Shown here: piece after piece, positions 1 through 8,492 of the stretch
Layout of the letters: the number at the start of each line of letters is the position of its first letter
Position numbering within the stretch: the stretch's first letter is position 1
Assembly: GCA_004293365.1 (NCBI GenBank)
Contig: RDYN01000037.1
Location: forward strand, 56,371-110,405
DNA from: Oscillatoriales cyanobacterium
GTDB lineage: Bacteria; Cyanobacteriota; Cyanobacteriia; Cyanobacteriales; Microcoleaceae
DNA length: 54,035 nucleotides
Direction: 5' to 3'
Position numbers and translations under genes: made by a program
The notes under the pieces: model-generated
What the model saw: the letters and a program-made list of their open reading frames with translations, nothing else
What the model was told of the DNA's origin: nothing
Database searches by the model: none

Positions 1-116
1 GAAGTCAACCGGTGCGCGGCTAATCTTGTAGGGTGCGCACTGCGCACGGAAAAAGTCAATCGGTGTGGGCGCGATGGGATACGAAGTCAACCGGTGCGCA
101 GTGCACACCCTACTAT
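1..116. repeat. Degenerate tandem and inverted repeats at window edge
   Basis: Three degenerate copies of GAAGTCAACCGGTGCGC-like sequence begin near positions 1, 52 and 83. Within them, the 20-mer GTAGGGTGCGCACTGCGCAC at 28-47 is matched on the opposite strand at 94-113 with one mismatch, so the stretch can fold into a long hairpin. It lies directly after the stop codon of the minus-strand HTH gene and could act as its terminator, though there is no obvious U-tract. The same 20-mer recurs exactly at 53941-53960. Confidence 0.6.
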
Positions 117-344
117 TTATGAGTCCCAGAGCATATTTTCTTGTATCAACAGTGCAATCATCGCAGTTCTGGAGCAAACACCGAGTTTGATAAAAATCCG
201 CCTCACGTAAGTAGCAACCGTCCAGTGACTGATATTTAAATTTTTGGCAATACATTTGTTGGGCAGACCTTGCGCTACTAATTGCGCGATCGCTCTTTCC
301 CGCGGGCTCAGGCTGATTACCGGTTTGTAAATGGTGCTTTGCAT
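117..344 (-). CDS. Small LuxR-type HTH DNA-binding protein
   Basis: A 75-residue protein that is almost entirely a LuxR/GerE C-terminal helix-turn-helix: LSPRERAIAQLVAQGLPNK, then IAKNLNISHWTVATYVRRIF, then a closing helix with KLGVCSRT. These match the usual pattern (LTpREreVL, then the recognition helix, then KLgv.sR). There is no receiver, PAS or autoinducer-binding domain upstream, so it is either a stand-alone DNA-binding subunit or the remnant of a larger response regulator. Family knowledge predicts dimeric DNA binding in transcription control; target and signal are unknown. It sits downstream of a broken Coq4-family gene on the same strand. Confidence 0.72.
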   Translation of the reverse strand: MQSTIYKPVISLSPRERAIAQLVAQGLPNKCIAKNLNISHWTVATYVRRIFIKLGVCSRTAMIALLIQENMLWDS

Positions 345-374
345 AGTTTTGCAGTGCAGTGACGAGTTAAAAAA

Positions 375-848
375 TTAATCAATTAATGGTAGAATCCCCA
401 GTTTATCTCGGACTTCAGATAAGGGAGTTTCCCAGTCAGATGCAACATCCCAATCAATGAGCCGAGCGGCTAATTTTCCATGTTTTAAACCTTTGATAAT
501 TTGTCCGATCGCGCATTTGCCACTCAGCAGTCCAACTAACACTAAAATCGCACAGGAAGGGCGAAATACTTGAGCGCGAGTAAACGCTTGAAGTATAAAT
601 TCATCTTCAGCAGAAGGTGAAAGACCCGTCAGAACCGGTTAAACGTCGTGGTTTCGTTGAATCCAGTCTCCTGATGCGATCGGTTCAAACCCTTGTTCGT
701 CTATAAATCGCGCCACTGAGCACCCTAGTGTTCCTGCTGGCAGTTGACGCAATTTTTCCAAGTCTATTTCAAAATGTCGATCGCTCTCAATTTGAGGATT
801 AATTGTTTGAGCCATCTTTAATATAACTCCTAGTTGACCGTCAGCCAT
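375..848 (-). pseudogene. Coq4-family protein gene interrupted by in-frame stop
   Basis: Read through, the frame encodes 157 residues of a Coq4-like protein (family role: scaffold or decarboxylation factor in ubiquinone synthesis in other organisms; cyanobacterial role not known to me). The first 69 residues end in QRNHDV followed by TAA at 639-641. The same frame then continues with PVLTGLSPSAEDEF to a stop at 375-377. The family metal site HDxxHx11E should lie exactly here: HD and the distal E are present, but the two codons after HDV, normally W-H, read TAA-CCG, so the second His is also lost. There is no frameshift. The local multi-base change looks like decay, although two short peptides or readthrough cannot be excluded. 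Confidence 0.7.
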
Positions 849-1416
849 AATTTATTTTCACTCCAACAATGATTTAAGTCTTTCGCAAATGAAATTTGTG
901 TTCCTCAAGTTCATTTTTGCTATGAATCAATAGGATTGTTTTTACAGGCTCAGCTTAGAAATCGTACTTTCCGTGACATCTAGTCAGTTTCCGGAGCTTT
1001 TATATTTCTTTACAAAGACTCTCAGATTTGAAATCTGCCAGTTGTCAAAATCGCGTTAGTGTTAGTTACCGCAACTTGACGGACTGGGAAATATCCGTAA
1101 AATCCACAGTATTTAGCGGTGATTGGAACTCCTTTACTTACGTATATAAATCTATTGTGTTGCTAAGTATTTGCACCTGCAATGAGTCAGAAGCTGAAGC
1201 GTGTAAACCAAGTGATGCGAATGCTACCAAGTGAATCAAGGTGAAGAGACCTGAAGCAGGGTGAAGTAAATAATTGACAGTTGATAGCTTGTCCTGTAGA
1301 AATATTATTCGTAGTTCGAGTAGCGACGCACCTCAATAACTCTCGGTGACAGAAATTTTCTCGCTCGTTTGCGATCGGAGCTAGTATTTGACGAGATTAA
1401 ATTCTTCAATTTTGCC

Positions 1417-1527
1417 GGTAGTGGTATTTCGTAAAGGACGGAGTAAAATACTCTATTTTGGAAGTCAGACTGGGTGAGACTCCACGAAAGGTCGATTATT
1501 CTTCATCCTTTACGAAAAGGCACTACC
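1417..1527. repeat. Imperfect inverted repeat, 22-bp arms
   Basis: Left arm 1417-1438 and right arm 1506-1527 match in inverted orientation at 19 of 22 positions, both arms containing TTTCGTAAAGGA on one strand. The spacer holds a smaller perfect hairpin GAGTA-AAA-TACTC at 1441-1453. The right arm overlaps the 3' end of the small minus-strand frame at 1503-1649, so the element may be a folded repeat or an inverted duplication of a gene end. Confidence 0.55.
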
Positions 1528-1649
1528 CAACCAACATCCTCAGCACTAGAGTCGATCGCGCAAATAATGTTCTTGATGTCAATATTAAACTCAAACTTTT
1601 CGGGTATTGAGAAACCCAGTTTCTGTGCAATTTCTGCGATAGATTTCAA
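1503..1649 (-). other. Possible remnant of a small protein gene
   Basis: An open frame of 48 residues, starting only with TTG and ending in WVVPFRKG. Its composition (KSIAEIAQKLGFSIPEKF, IICAIDSSAEDVGW) looks protein-like rather than random. No ATG or ribosome site is visible and I do not recognise the family. Its 3' end is repeated in inverted orientation at 1417-1438. It could be the tail of a decayed gene. Confidence 0.25.
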
Positions 1650-1774
1650 AAAAATAATACATACAATAGTCGGTTGGGTTTAACGTATATAAACCCAACC
1701 TATTATTGCTAATTAGTCATGATTAATCACTAATGATATCCTGTGCGATCGATTAACCGCAATCAGATAAGTTC

Positions 1775-1908
1775 GTTCGTAGTGCCGACTTCAGTCCGCG
1801 GCCTGAGAGCGGACTGAAGTCCGCACTACAAACCGTTTTTGTTCGTAGTGCCGACTTCAGTCCGCGGCCTGAGGAGCGGACTGAAGTCCGCACTACAAAC
1901 CGTTTTTG
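1775..1908. repeat. Two tandem copies of a palindromic repeat
   Basis: Two units of about 66 bp (about 1775-1840 and 1842-1908). Each consists of GTAGTGCCGACTTCAGTCCG, a short loop (CGGCCTGAGAG or CGGCCTGAGGAG), the complementary arm, and ACAAACCGTTTTT. Each forms a strong hairpin followed by T5, so the pair may also terminate recA transcripts read from the other strand or mRNA entering from the left. A diverged single copy lies at about 13880-13950 and a related family at 43438-43800. Confidence 0.8.
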
Positions 1909-1952
1909 TGATGATAATCGATCGGCCGTGATATGACCGATAGCGACAAAAT

Positions 1953-3086
1953 TTAGATTTCTTCCATATCTCCTAAATCTTGAATGTCATTATCAACAAT
2001 CTCATCATCATCCTCAACATCATCAACATCAACATCCACAGGAGCGACAGAATTAGCAGAAACTACTGCCCCAGTATCAAGTTTTTCCCGTACTAGCCGC
2101 TCGATCTCATTTTTGAAATCGATGTTTTTCTCCATGTGTTGAATCACTTTGTCTCGTCCTTGAGCGATGTTCTCGCCGTTGTAACTGTACCAAGAACCTT
2201 TTTTCAGAATTACTCCCATTTCGTCGGCCAAGTCAGTCAGACAGCCTAAAGTAGAAATGCCTTTGCCAAATACAATGTCAAATTCGGCAATGCGGAAAGG
2301 CGGAGCAACTTTATTTTTAGCAACTTTAACTTTCGTGCGGTTGCCGTATTCTTCGGTACCTTTTTTCAAGCTTTGAATGCGGCGAATGTCGAGCCGCACG
2401 CTGGCGTAGAATTTGAGTGCGTTACCGCCGGTTGTTGTTTCGGGGTTGCCGTAAGTTACGCCGATTTTCTGCCGCAATTGGTTGAGGAAAATGACGGTAC
2501 AGCCGGATTTGCCGATGTTGCCGGTGATTTTGCGAAGTGCTTGGCTCATCAAGCGGGCTTGCAAGCCCATGTGGGAGTCGCCCATGTCGCCTTCGATTTC
2601 GGCGCGGGGGACGAGGGCAGCTACTGAGTCAATGACTACGATATCGACGGCGACGGATCGCACGAGTTGATCGACAATTTCTAGGGCCATTTCGCCGGTA
2701 TCCGGCTGGGAAACTAAGAGATTTTCAATATCGACGCCTAATGCTGAGGCGTAGGTGGGATCGAGGGCGTGCTCGGCATCTACGAAGGCTGCGATGCCGC
2801 CGGTTTTTTGGACTTCGGCGATCGCGTGGAGCGCTAGAGTAGTTTTACCGGAACTTTCCGGGCCGTAAATTTCAATTACTCGGCCTTTTGGCAAACCGCC
2901 GCCCAAAGCAATGTCCAGTGTCAGAGCTCCGGTGGGGATGGTTTCTACCCTCATGCGAGTGGAGTCTCCCAATCGGACGATCGCTCCTTTGCCAAAGCTG
3001 CGCTCGATTTGGGACAGTACGGAATTTAGGGCTTTTTGCTTTTCTGTGTTTTCAGTAGTTTTTGTAGAAGCTTCTTTTTTTGCCAT
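1953..3086 (-). CDS. recA: Recombinase RecA
   Basis: A 377-residue RecA, full length for the family. It forms ATP-dependent filaments on single-stranded DNA, drives strand exchange and stimulates LexA-type autocleavage where that operates. Visible features are the Walker A motif GPESSGKTT at residues 75-83, the Walker B strand [12 protein letters not shown], the loop region [20 protein letters not shown] with flanking SVRLDIRR, and a strongly acidic C-terminal tail rich in Asp and Val. The start MAKKEAS is the first ATG and gives the normal N-terminal helix. It is monocistronic here: two hairpin repeats follow the stop and about 300 bp of non-coding DNA precede it. Confidence 0.98.
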   Translation of the reverse strand: MAKKEASTKTTENTEKQKALNSVLSQIERSFGKGAIVRLGDSTRMRVETIPTGALTLDIALGGGLPKGRVIEIYGPESSGKTTLALHAIAEVQKTGGIAAFVDAEHALDPTYASALGVDIENLLVSQPDTGEMALEIVDQLVRSVAVDIVVIDSVAALVPRAEIEGDMGDSHMGLQARLMSQALRKITGNIGKSGCTVIFLNQLRQKIGVTYGNPETTTGGNALKFYASVRLDIRRIQSLKKGTEEYGNRTKVKVAKNKVAPPFRIAEFDIVFGKGISTLGCLTDLADEMGVILKKGSWYSYNGENIAQGRDKVIQHMEKNIDFKNEIERLVREKLDTGAVVSANSVAPVDVDVDDVEDDDEIVDNDIQDLGDMEEI

Positions 3087-3395
3087 TTTCGGTACGCGGG
3101 TAGACCCCTTGCGGAGCTTGTTGATTAACTGTACAACACGTATGTTAGCAGTTATTTTTGGGCTCTGGAAGTTCTGGGGGGATTTGGTTTAGAATTCTTG
3201 ATTTTGCGGTGCTTGGGCCCGATCGTCCGATACTGTGGCTCTTGTTTAGAAGGTAGGAGGCGATCGGCAGAGGTTAGAATGATTGTCGGTTGGGTTCTGT
3301 ACTGGTATCGATCGGTACGCATATATAGCCGAGTCTCAGAAACATGAGGTATGACTGGCCTGCGCCGGGCCTAGGGCATTAGGGCATACCTCACC
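3087..3395. other. Intergenic region between divergent recA and glycosyltransferase genes
   Basis: This stretch must hold the recA promoter and probably that of the glycosyltransferase. A GTAC-containing sequence near 3130 is weakly reminiscent of cyanobacterial LexA sites, but I cannot support it. A hairpin with arms TGAGGTATG (about 3344-3352) and CATACCTCA (about 3385-3393) lies just before the first in-frame ATG of the downstream gene. Confidence 0.5.
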
Positions 3396-3440
3396 ATGCT
3401 TGAGAACCGCTATAGGACGATCGCCACAATTAGGACAACA

Positions 3441-5066
3441 ATGGCATCTACAACAAATCAAGACACATCTGTTAATCCCAAAAATCCTCAAAATTCGCGG
3501 TTGCTAATTAGCTTATTGGCGATCGGCATTTTACTAGGTATCGGATTTCGGTTCTTCGAGATCGATCGCAAACTTTACTGGCACGACGAAGCATACACAT
3601 CAATCCGCGCCGCTGGTTTCACCAGACAAGAAATCGACGACGAACTATTTCAAAACCGGATTATTCCCGCACCAGAATTGCAGAAATATCAGCGGATCAA
3701 ACCGGGAAGTACAGCAGCAGACACAATACGTTCGCTAGCACTAGAAGACCCCCAACATCCGCCTTTGTACTTTTTGATGGCTCGTTGGTGGATGCAGCAA
3801 TTTGGCAGTTCTCTTGCAGCATCCCGCAGTTTGCCAGCAATATTGAGTTTGCTGTCGCTACCTTTGATGTACGCTTTAGCCCAGGAACTTTTCGCTTCAA
3901 ATTTGGCAGCCTTAGTAGCAACAACGCTGTTGGCTTTATCTCCCTTTGACATCTTGTTTGCTCAGACAGCAAGGCAGTACAGTTTGCTCACTGCAACAGT
4001 GATTGGCAGCAGTTGGCTGCTGCTGAGAGCATTGCGGTTGCGGGGCTGGGAAAATTGGGCGTATTACTCGATCGCAATTGCGATCGGTTGCTACACTCAC
4101 CCTTTCTTCACGTTAACACTTGTCGGACATGGAGTTTTTATAATTGCTTGCTGGCTGTTTGTCAAAAAAAGAAAATTGCGAGGTCACTTAACTAATTCGC
4201 AATTTTTCTTAGCAGTAACAGCAGCTTTAATCTTGTATCTGCCGTGGATTTACGTGCTGGCGACCAACCTGGAACGAGCCTCAGCAACGACAGATTGGAC
4301 GCGAATATCTCCTGGTTGGCTGTATTTGGTCAAATTGTGGACGCTCAGCTTTACAGCCTTATTTTTTGACTTCGACTTCGGCTTTGACAATATTTGGAAT
4401 TACCTGCTGAGATTGCCATTTTTGCTGTTAATTGCGGTAGCAGTTTACAACATCTGCCGCCGCACAAATATTTCAACTTTGCTGTTTATTGTAACATCAA
4501 TTTTCGTACCATTTTTGATGCTGGTTTTACCGGATATAATTCTAGGTGGCAAACGTTCCGCCGTCAGCCGCTATCTGATTTCCTGCTTTCCGGGAGTGCA
4601 GCTAGCAGTTGCTTGCTTGCTCGCAAATAATGTAAAAACTCAGCAGCGGTTTTGGCAAGTCGTTTTAGCCGGAGTATTTACAGCAAGCATAGCATCCTGT
4701 ACCGTGAGCGGTGTTTCTGATACTTGGTGGAGCAAAGACTTGAGCTATTTTAATGCTGAAGTTGCGAGAAATATTAACAAAGAGGCGATCGCTAATCGAT
4801 CGATTAAAGATACAATTGTAATTAGCGATCGCGGTAATGACTTTACTAACATGGGAGATTTGCTCTCCCTGAGTTATTTGCTCGACAAAGATGTACGGCT
4901 GATGCTGCTGAGTCAGTCGCCGGATATCGAGATGCTGAACAAATATTCGGCTCCTCTGGTGTTCCGCCCTTCGGAAAAATTGCGATCGGCACTCAAGCAA
5001 AATCAGCGGCGGCTAGAGCCTATATTGGCATACGCCAAACTTTTTCGAGTGCGGCGAGCTTCTTAG
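3441..5066 (+). CDS. GT39/ArnT-type membrane glycosyltransferase
   Basis: About 541 residues with an N-terminal transmembrane helix (LLISLLAIGILLGIGFRF) followed by the first-loop acidic motif YWHDEAYTS (about residues 46-54), then EDPQHPPLYFLMARWW and at least eight more hydrophobic segments, ending in a soluble C-terminal part. This is the layout of GT-C enzymes (Pfam PMT_2/DUF2723-like) that transfer a sugar from a polyprenyl-phosphate carrier on the periplasmic side. Donor and acceptor cannot be read from sequence. I chose the ATG at 3441, preceded by AGGAC; an in-frame ATG at 3396 would add 15 residues but overlaps a hairpin. It could supply lipid or protein glycosylation. Confidence 0.82.
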   Translation: MASTTNQDTSVNPKNPQNSRLLISLLAIGILLGIGFRFFEIDRKLYWHDEAYTSIRAAGFTRQEIDDELFQNRIIPAPELQKYQRIKPGSTAADTIRSLALEDPQHPPLYFLMARWWMQQFGSSLAASRSLPAILSLLSLPLMYALAQELFASNLAALVATTLLALSPFDILFAQTARQYSLLTATVIGSSWLLLRALRLRGWENWAYYSIAIAIGCYTHPFFTLTLVGHGVFIIACWLFVKKRKLRGHLTNSQFFLAVTAALILYLPWIYVLATNLERASATTDWTRISPGWLYLVKLWTLSFTALFFDFDFGFDNIWNYLLRLPFLLLIAVAVYNICRRTNISTLLFIVTSIFVPFLMLVLPDIILGGKRSAVSRYLISCFPGVQLAVACLLANNVKTQQRFWQVVLAGVFTASIASCTVSGVSDTWWSKDLSYFNAEVARNINKEAIANRSIKDTIVISDRGNDFTNMGDLLSLSYLLDKDVRLMLLSQSPDIEMLNKYSAPLVFRPSEKLRSALKQNQRRLEPILAYAKLFRVRRAS

Positions 5067-5438
5067 TTCCCGGTAGGGTGCGGAGTGAAAAAAACTGTTG
5101 GATTTGTCTCAAATATTTTAACTGACGCACCTTAAGCCACTATTTGATAATTTTTGTTAATATCCCCGATGCCCACCACTAAGGAATGAAAAGTTAATAA
5201 CCTAGGCGACTCTTCCCGCCTTCGCCCTTACTGGAAAAGAAATGGGGAAGCAAAGTTACTTAAGTTATAGCCTTTTTCAGAAAGATAAGGTATGCCGAGG
5301 TATCCTGTAATCCTTACAGTGTAACGCTTTTTATGGCAAAAATTGTCCGCAAATCTTTTAGATAAAGGCTATATTCAATTTTCATTCCTAAGAGAAACGG
5401 GATTTATTTTCGTTAACTCCCCTGCAAAATCTCCATTT
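5067..5438. other. Intergenic region with nested inverted repeats
   Basis: Between convergent genes. The outer repeat pairs 5179-5192 (CTAAGGAATGAAAA) with 5379-5392 (13 of 14 complementary). The inner pair is TATAGCCTTT at 5266-5275 with AAAGGCTATA at 5364-5373. A small hairpin CTGTAA-TCC-TTACAG lies near 5305. The nested layout over about 214 bp suggests a non-autonomous mobile element or its remnant. No open frame of note. Confidence 0.5.
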
Positions 5439-6626
5439 TCAAATTTTGACATTCTCAATCTCTTTATCAGACTGGAAATCAGGTTGAGCCAAAGAAGACA
5501 AAAGTGAAGGTAGTGGCAGATACAAGGGTTGCTTAACCCAAGAACTACTTAATAATTCCAATATCTGAGTCGGATTCAGTCCAGCTATACCCAATAATTC
5601 AGGAGTCCAAGCCGGGATGGGCATATCAATCAGTTGACTGACAAGCGATATACATCCATCTAATACAGGAGTCTGTACTTCTGCGATTCGCGCTAAGGTT
5701 TGAAGACAAACAGCACCGTAGGGAACATCTTCGGTTAGGTAGCGATCATCAAGAGTATCCATGAATGAATGCTGATACGCGCTCGTCTGCTGAAGATTTT
5801 CGTAGATTGATAAGGCAGATGTATTGTATTCAGCTTGATGCCAATTCACCCAATCACGAAGTTTTAGACCGTAAGCTTGTCCAATCTTCAGGCGCTCATT
5901 GTCTAAAGCTACAATCAAACCAACTGTACGAGGTCCTACCTCGTGGTAAAACAAATGTGGCTCTTTTTTCTCCAAGCTTCGTGCTGAAGTTAACATGAGA
6001 GGGATATGAGTAATATCATTTCGTTTTTCTAAAGCAACCTCTAAGGACGATCCTGCAATCTGTAAATTACGGAACCAAGGCTGCAAAGCTTTTAAGATCC
6101 GTTCTGTCATCGTTAGTGTTTGGGCGCTGATAACCACTTGGCTTTTCTTTGCCTTAATCTCAACTGTGCTGTCTGATTGTAGGCAGCAACAAAAAGGGCT
6201 GGTTGTAGCACTAGCAACGGCTGGCATCTGGGATTCTAAAACGCCACTTGAAATTAACTGTTGGCGGAATACGCAGTCATCCAACCGACTCCCACAGAAA
6301 AGTATAATGTTCATTTCTGAATAAACATACCGGGATATGATGCGAGCGTACTCCACTAATTCGTTACCTCGGCAGCAAATGATTATTATAGGAGGTAGCT
6401 TTCCCAAATGAGCAGAGATCGCCTGCATTTGAGTTGAAAAGCTAGCTATTTGATAATTACCACACAAAACTTGACCAATAGCTTTAATAGTAAGTGTTTT
6501 AGCGATCGACAATAAACGGCGAGAAAACAAGTGTACGTTGACACCTTCGGAACTCAAGAAAGCAGCAACGGCAAAACCTACGTGCCCTCCGCCCATCACA
6601 ATGACATTGTTAGATTGATATTTCAT
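5439..6626 (-). CDS. NAD/NADP octopine/nopaline (opine) dehydrogenase family protein
   Basis: A 395-residue protein with an N-terminal Rossmann fold (VIVMGGGHVGFAVAAFLSS, glycine motif at about residues 12-17). The C-terminal all-helical domain matches the octopine-dehydrogenase pattern: THIPLMLTSARSLEKKEP, GPRTVGLIVALDNERLKIG, and RYLTEDVPYGAVCLQTLA. Family members reductively condense a 2-oxo acid with the amino group of an amino acid or peptide, or run the reverse; the substrates here are unknown. GGAG seven bases before the ATG supports the start. Upstream on the same strand lie an RraA-like gene and a redoxin-like gene, separated by gaps of over 300 bp, so co-regulation is possible but a single transcript is uncertain. 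Confidence 0.82.
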   Translation of the reverse strand: MKYQSNNVIVMGGGHVGFAVAAFLSSEGVNVHLFSRRLLSIAKTLTIKAIGQVLCGNYQIASFSTQMQAISAHLGKLPPIIIICCRGNELVEYARIISRYVYSEMNIILFCGSRLDDCVFRQQLISSGVLESQMPAVASATTSPFCCCLQSDSTVEIKAKKSQVVISAQTLTMTERILKALQPWFRNLQIAGSSLEVALEKRNDITHIPLMLTSARSLEKKEPHLFYHEVGPRTVGLIVALDNERLKIGQAYGLKLRDWVNWHQAEYNTSALSIYENLQQTSAYQHSFMDTLDDRYLTEDVPYGAVCLQTLARIAEVQTPVLDGCISLVSQLIDMPIPAWTPELLGIAGLNPTQILELLSSSWVKQPLYLPLPSLLSSLAQPDFQSDKEIENVKI

Positions 6627-6947
6627 GTAAATCTCCAGTCAGTAGTCGAAATTTTGGTTAATGTCGATATTTTTGAACAACCGCCTCCAAGTACCTACCC
6701 TCACGCTATAATTTGCCCCAGCCCAATTTTTTTGTTGGAATCGGGATGATACTCTTATGCCGAAAGCCACTTTTTGTTAAAAACTTTTTACTTATCGGCA
6801 ACTCCGCTTTTTGAGAGGTTTTATCTCTAATACCATTTTTTTAAAGTTGTGACAGACTTTTGCAAACTAGGGAAAGCAGATAATTGGAACGTCTTGTCGT
6901 TCTTTCTCTCTATCGGATCTTTAGAAAAATGGTATAAGGTGGGTGTC
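6627..6947. other. Intergenic region with a 107-bp inverted-repeat element
   Basis: Between two co-directional minus-strand genes. It contains ATACCATTTTTTTAAAG at 6830-6846 and its inverted match at 6920-6936 (16 of 17 positions), giving a compact element of 107 bp with terminal inverted repeats and AT-rich borders. This is the size and layout of a MITE. The rest is AT-rich and probably holds the promoter of the opine-dehydrogenase gene. No coding frame supported. Confidence 0.55.
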
Positions 6948-7640
6948 TCAGAGAAGACCAAAACATTCAGAAGCCTTGTCTTTTGCATCGTTCGAGTTCA
7001 TGCCCTTATGCTGCACCAGGAATTGGGCATAATTATCGGCATCGACGAATTTTCCAACAATCTCTACTTCTCTCGGCGTTAAGGGAGGACTGACAACTAT
7101 GCCACTCTCATCTGCCACTATCAGGCTTTCCAAAGTGACTCGCGTCCCTAAAATGGAGATTGGGCAGTCAACTTCTTCTTCCCAAAGCTCTCCATAGGCT
7201 CCACAACAGGTGGTTCCTAGCGCCCAAATGGAACGCTCTTCTGGGATGCTCTCAACATCTCGAAGCCTTCCACCAATTACGATACCAGCAACTCCTTGTT
7301 GATAAAGGCTCTGTTCAACAATGGAACCGATTGGAGTGTTTGGCCCAGCAGAAGGCCCTATTTCAATAGCGATAATTCCTCCAATCGGTACATTCACCAT
7401 GAAGTTGGCATCTTTGGGTGGGCGATCGCCAATCAATTCAAATCGAGCAGTACGCTTTATAACCCCTATCATCTTTCTAATTCCTCGCTTCGGAGCCAGT
7501 CCTAACACAACTCCTGGTTTCTGTTGCTTGATGAAGCGAACTGCATCAAAAAAAATACTGCTGGTAATATTTTTTTGTTGAGCCAGGTCAGTAATTGTCA
7601 GAATTGATTGGTCACTTGTTGAACAAATTAGGTTACTCAT
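6948..7640 (-). CDS. RraA-like family protein (possible 2-oxo acid aldolase/decarboxylase)
   Basis: A 230-residue member of the RraA/HMG-aldolase fold. The signature loop GIVIGGRLRDVESIP contains the conserved G-x-R-D, followed by the typical C-terminal run ISILGTRVTLESLIVADESG and IVVSP. Related enzymes are Mg-dependent 4-hydroxy-4-methyl-2-oxoglutarate aldolases and oxaloacetate decarboxylases that yield pyruvate; RraA itself inhibits RNase E. Which applies cannot be told from sequence. AGAGGA seven bases before ATG supports the start. The neighbour downstream is an opine-dehydrogenase family gene, whose relatives consume 2-oxo acids such as pyruvate, which makes a metabolic link possible. 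Confidence 0.75.
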   Translation of the reverse strand: MSNLICSTSDQSILTITDLAQQKNITSSIFFDAVRFIKQQKPGVVLGLAPKRGIRKMIGVIKRTARFELIGDRPPKDANFMVNVPIGGIIAIEIGPSAGPNTPIGSIVEQSLYQQGVAGIVIGGRLRDVESIPEERSIWALGTTCCGAYGELWEEEVDCPISILGTRVTLESLIVADESGIVVSPPLTPREVEIVGKFVDADNYAQFLVQHKGMNSNDAKDKASECFGLL

Positions 7641-8027
7641 TGTTAATTCCTCTGATTAATAATTTATATCAAATCCAGTTACATCGGAATGATATATTTT
7701 GATCGTGTTATCGTAAGCAGTAAGGACTATAAGAATCTTATCTGAATCTCAAAAAAAGATAACGACTCCTTGCCTTGGTAGACTCCCTTTATAGCAAAAA
7801 AATCTGGATTTTCTATATTTGAAAATCAATTGGGATTGCTATATTGCATCATGTAATTCCGATTTAACCGGAAAACAAGCAGTTAGTCATTTAAATTTAT
7901 TGCTTCAACCCTTTACAGTATGGGGTCTGAGCGACAAATAGTGCAGTTTGAATGTCGAACAGCTTATATTGCCAAAGTATACTGATCTCAGGGGGTAAGA
8001 GCCATAAGACAGTTCCCCCTAAACTCC
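7641..8027. other. Intergenic region with 17-bp inverted repeats
   Basis: The arms TCCAGTTACATCGGAAT at 7674-7690 and, inverted, 7856-7872 match at 15 of 17 positions and bound about 199 bp of AT-rich DNA. This again resembles a non-autonomous mobile element, here inserted upstream of the RraA-like gene, where it may supply or displace promoter sequence. No coding frame supported. Confidence 0.5.
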
Positions 8028-8492
8028 TTACTTAATAGTGGGTATAAACTTTCTTTGGAGTTGAATTAATGTGGGAAGTACAGCTTGTTCAATGTGAGTT
8101 CCTAGCTCTTCTTCAGTCATTACTGGTAAGGTTGCTAAAACAGCTCCAGTGCTATTAACAATCAAAGTGGTGCGACAGACGTAACCTTCTTCATCAAGCA
8201 AATTCAAGCTACCCATTTCAGCTTTTGTCATCACGACACGATGAACTTTAGTTTCAGGAGGGTTTTCCTTGTCGAATGCATCATCAGCAACAATTAAGGT
8301 TGTACTTCCGTAATTGCTAAGTCGCTCCAAATTAACTTCGATAGAGGAAAGAACACAGTTACATGTTCTGCCACTGCCATAGCTATCTTGAAAGTGTAAA
8401 ACATTCAATTGTTCGTTCAACAAGTCGGTAAGAAGCATTGGCTGATACTGCTTGTTAAGAACAGTAATCGATCCCAGATATTCGGTAGTCAT
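8028..8492 (-). CDS. Redoxin-like (thioredoxin-fold) protein
   Basis: A 154-residue protein whose order of elements resembles an AhpC/TSA or redoxin domain. After strand LNVLHFQDSYG comes a Cys-containing helix start (GRTCNCVLSSIEVNLERLS), a second strand STTLIVADD, and a C-terminal TTLIVNSTGAVLATLP strand pair. The Cys-Asn-Cys lies where peroxiredoxins have their peroxidatic Cys or thioredoxins have CxxC, but neither standard motif is present, so the activity is uncertain. GGAGAAAG before the ATG supports the start. It is the first gene of a minus-strand series with RraA-like and opine-dehydrogenase genes, and is divergent from a STAND regulator gene. Confidence 0.5.
   Translation of the reverse strand: MTTEYLGSITVLNKQYQPMLLTDLLNEQLNVLHFQDSYGSGRTCNCVLSSIEVNLERLSNYGSTTLIVADDAFDKENPPETKVHRVVMTKAEMGSLNLLDEEGYVCRTTLIVNSTGAVLATLPVMTEEELGTHIEQAVLPTLIQLQRKFIPTIK

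Larger units (their letters stand above)
849..1952. other. Repeat-rich intergenic region, no convincing gene
   Basis: About 1.1 kb between the broken Coq4 gene and recA. Short plus-strand frames at 1028-1234 and 1474-1683 have no recognisable protein features. The stretch contains a long imperfect inverted repeat (1417-1438 with 1506-1527), a minus-strand 48-residue frame at 1503-1649 that may be a gene remnant, and a tandem pair of palindromic repeats just downstream of recA (1775-1908). No tRNA or known ncRNA was seen. Confidence 0.6.

Noticed and set aside
1028..1234. Plus-strand frame of 68 codons
   Set aside because: No ribosome site, no recognisable features, and it lies in a repeat-rich gap.
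849..1952. tRNA or small RNA gene
   Set aside because: No T-loop consensus or cloverleaf-like arrangement was found here or in the other gaps when read by eye. A covariance-model search would be decisive.
3120..3145. LexA/SOS box upstream of recA
   Set aside because: A GTAC sequence is present, but the second half-site and spacing do not convincingly match a cyanobacterial LexA site, and it cannot be tested by eye.
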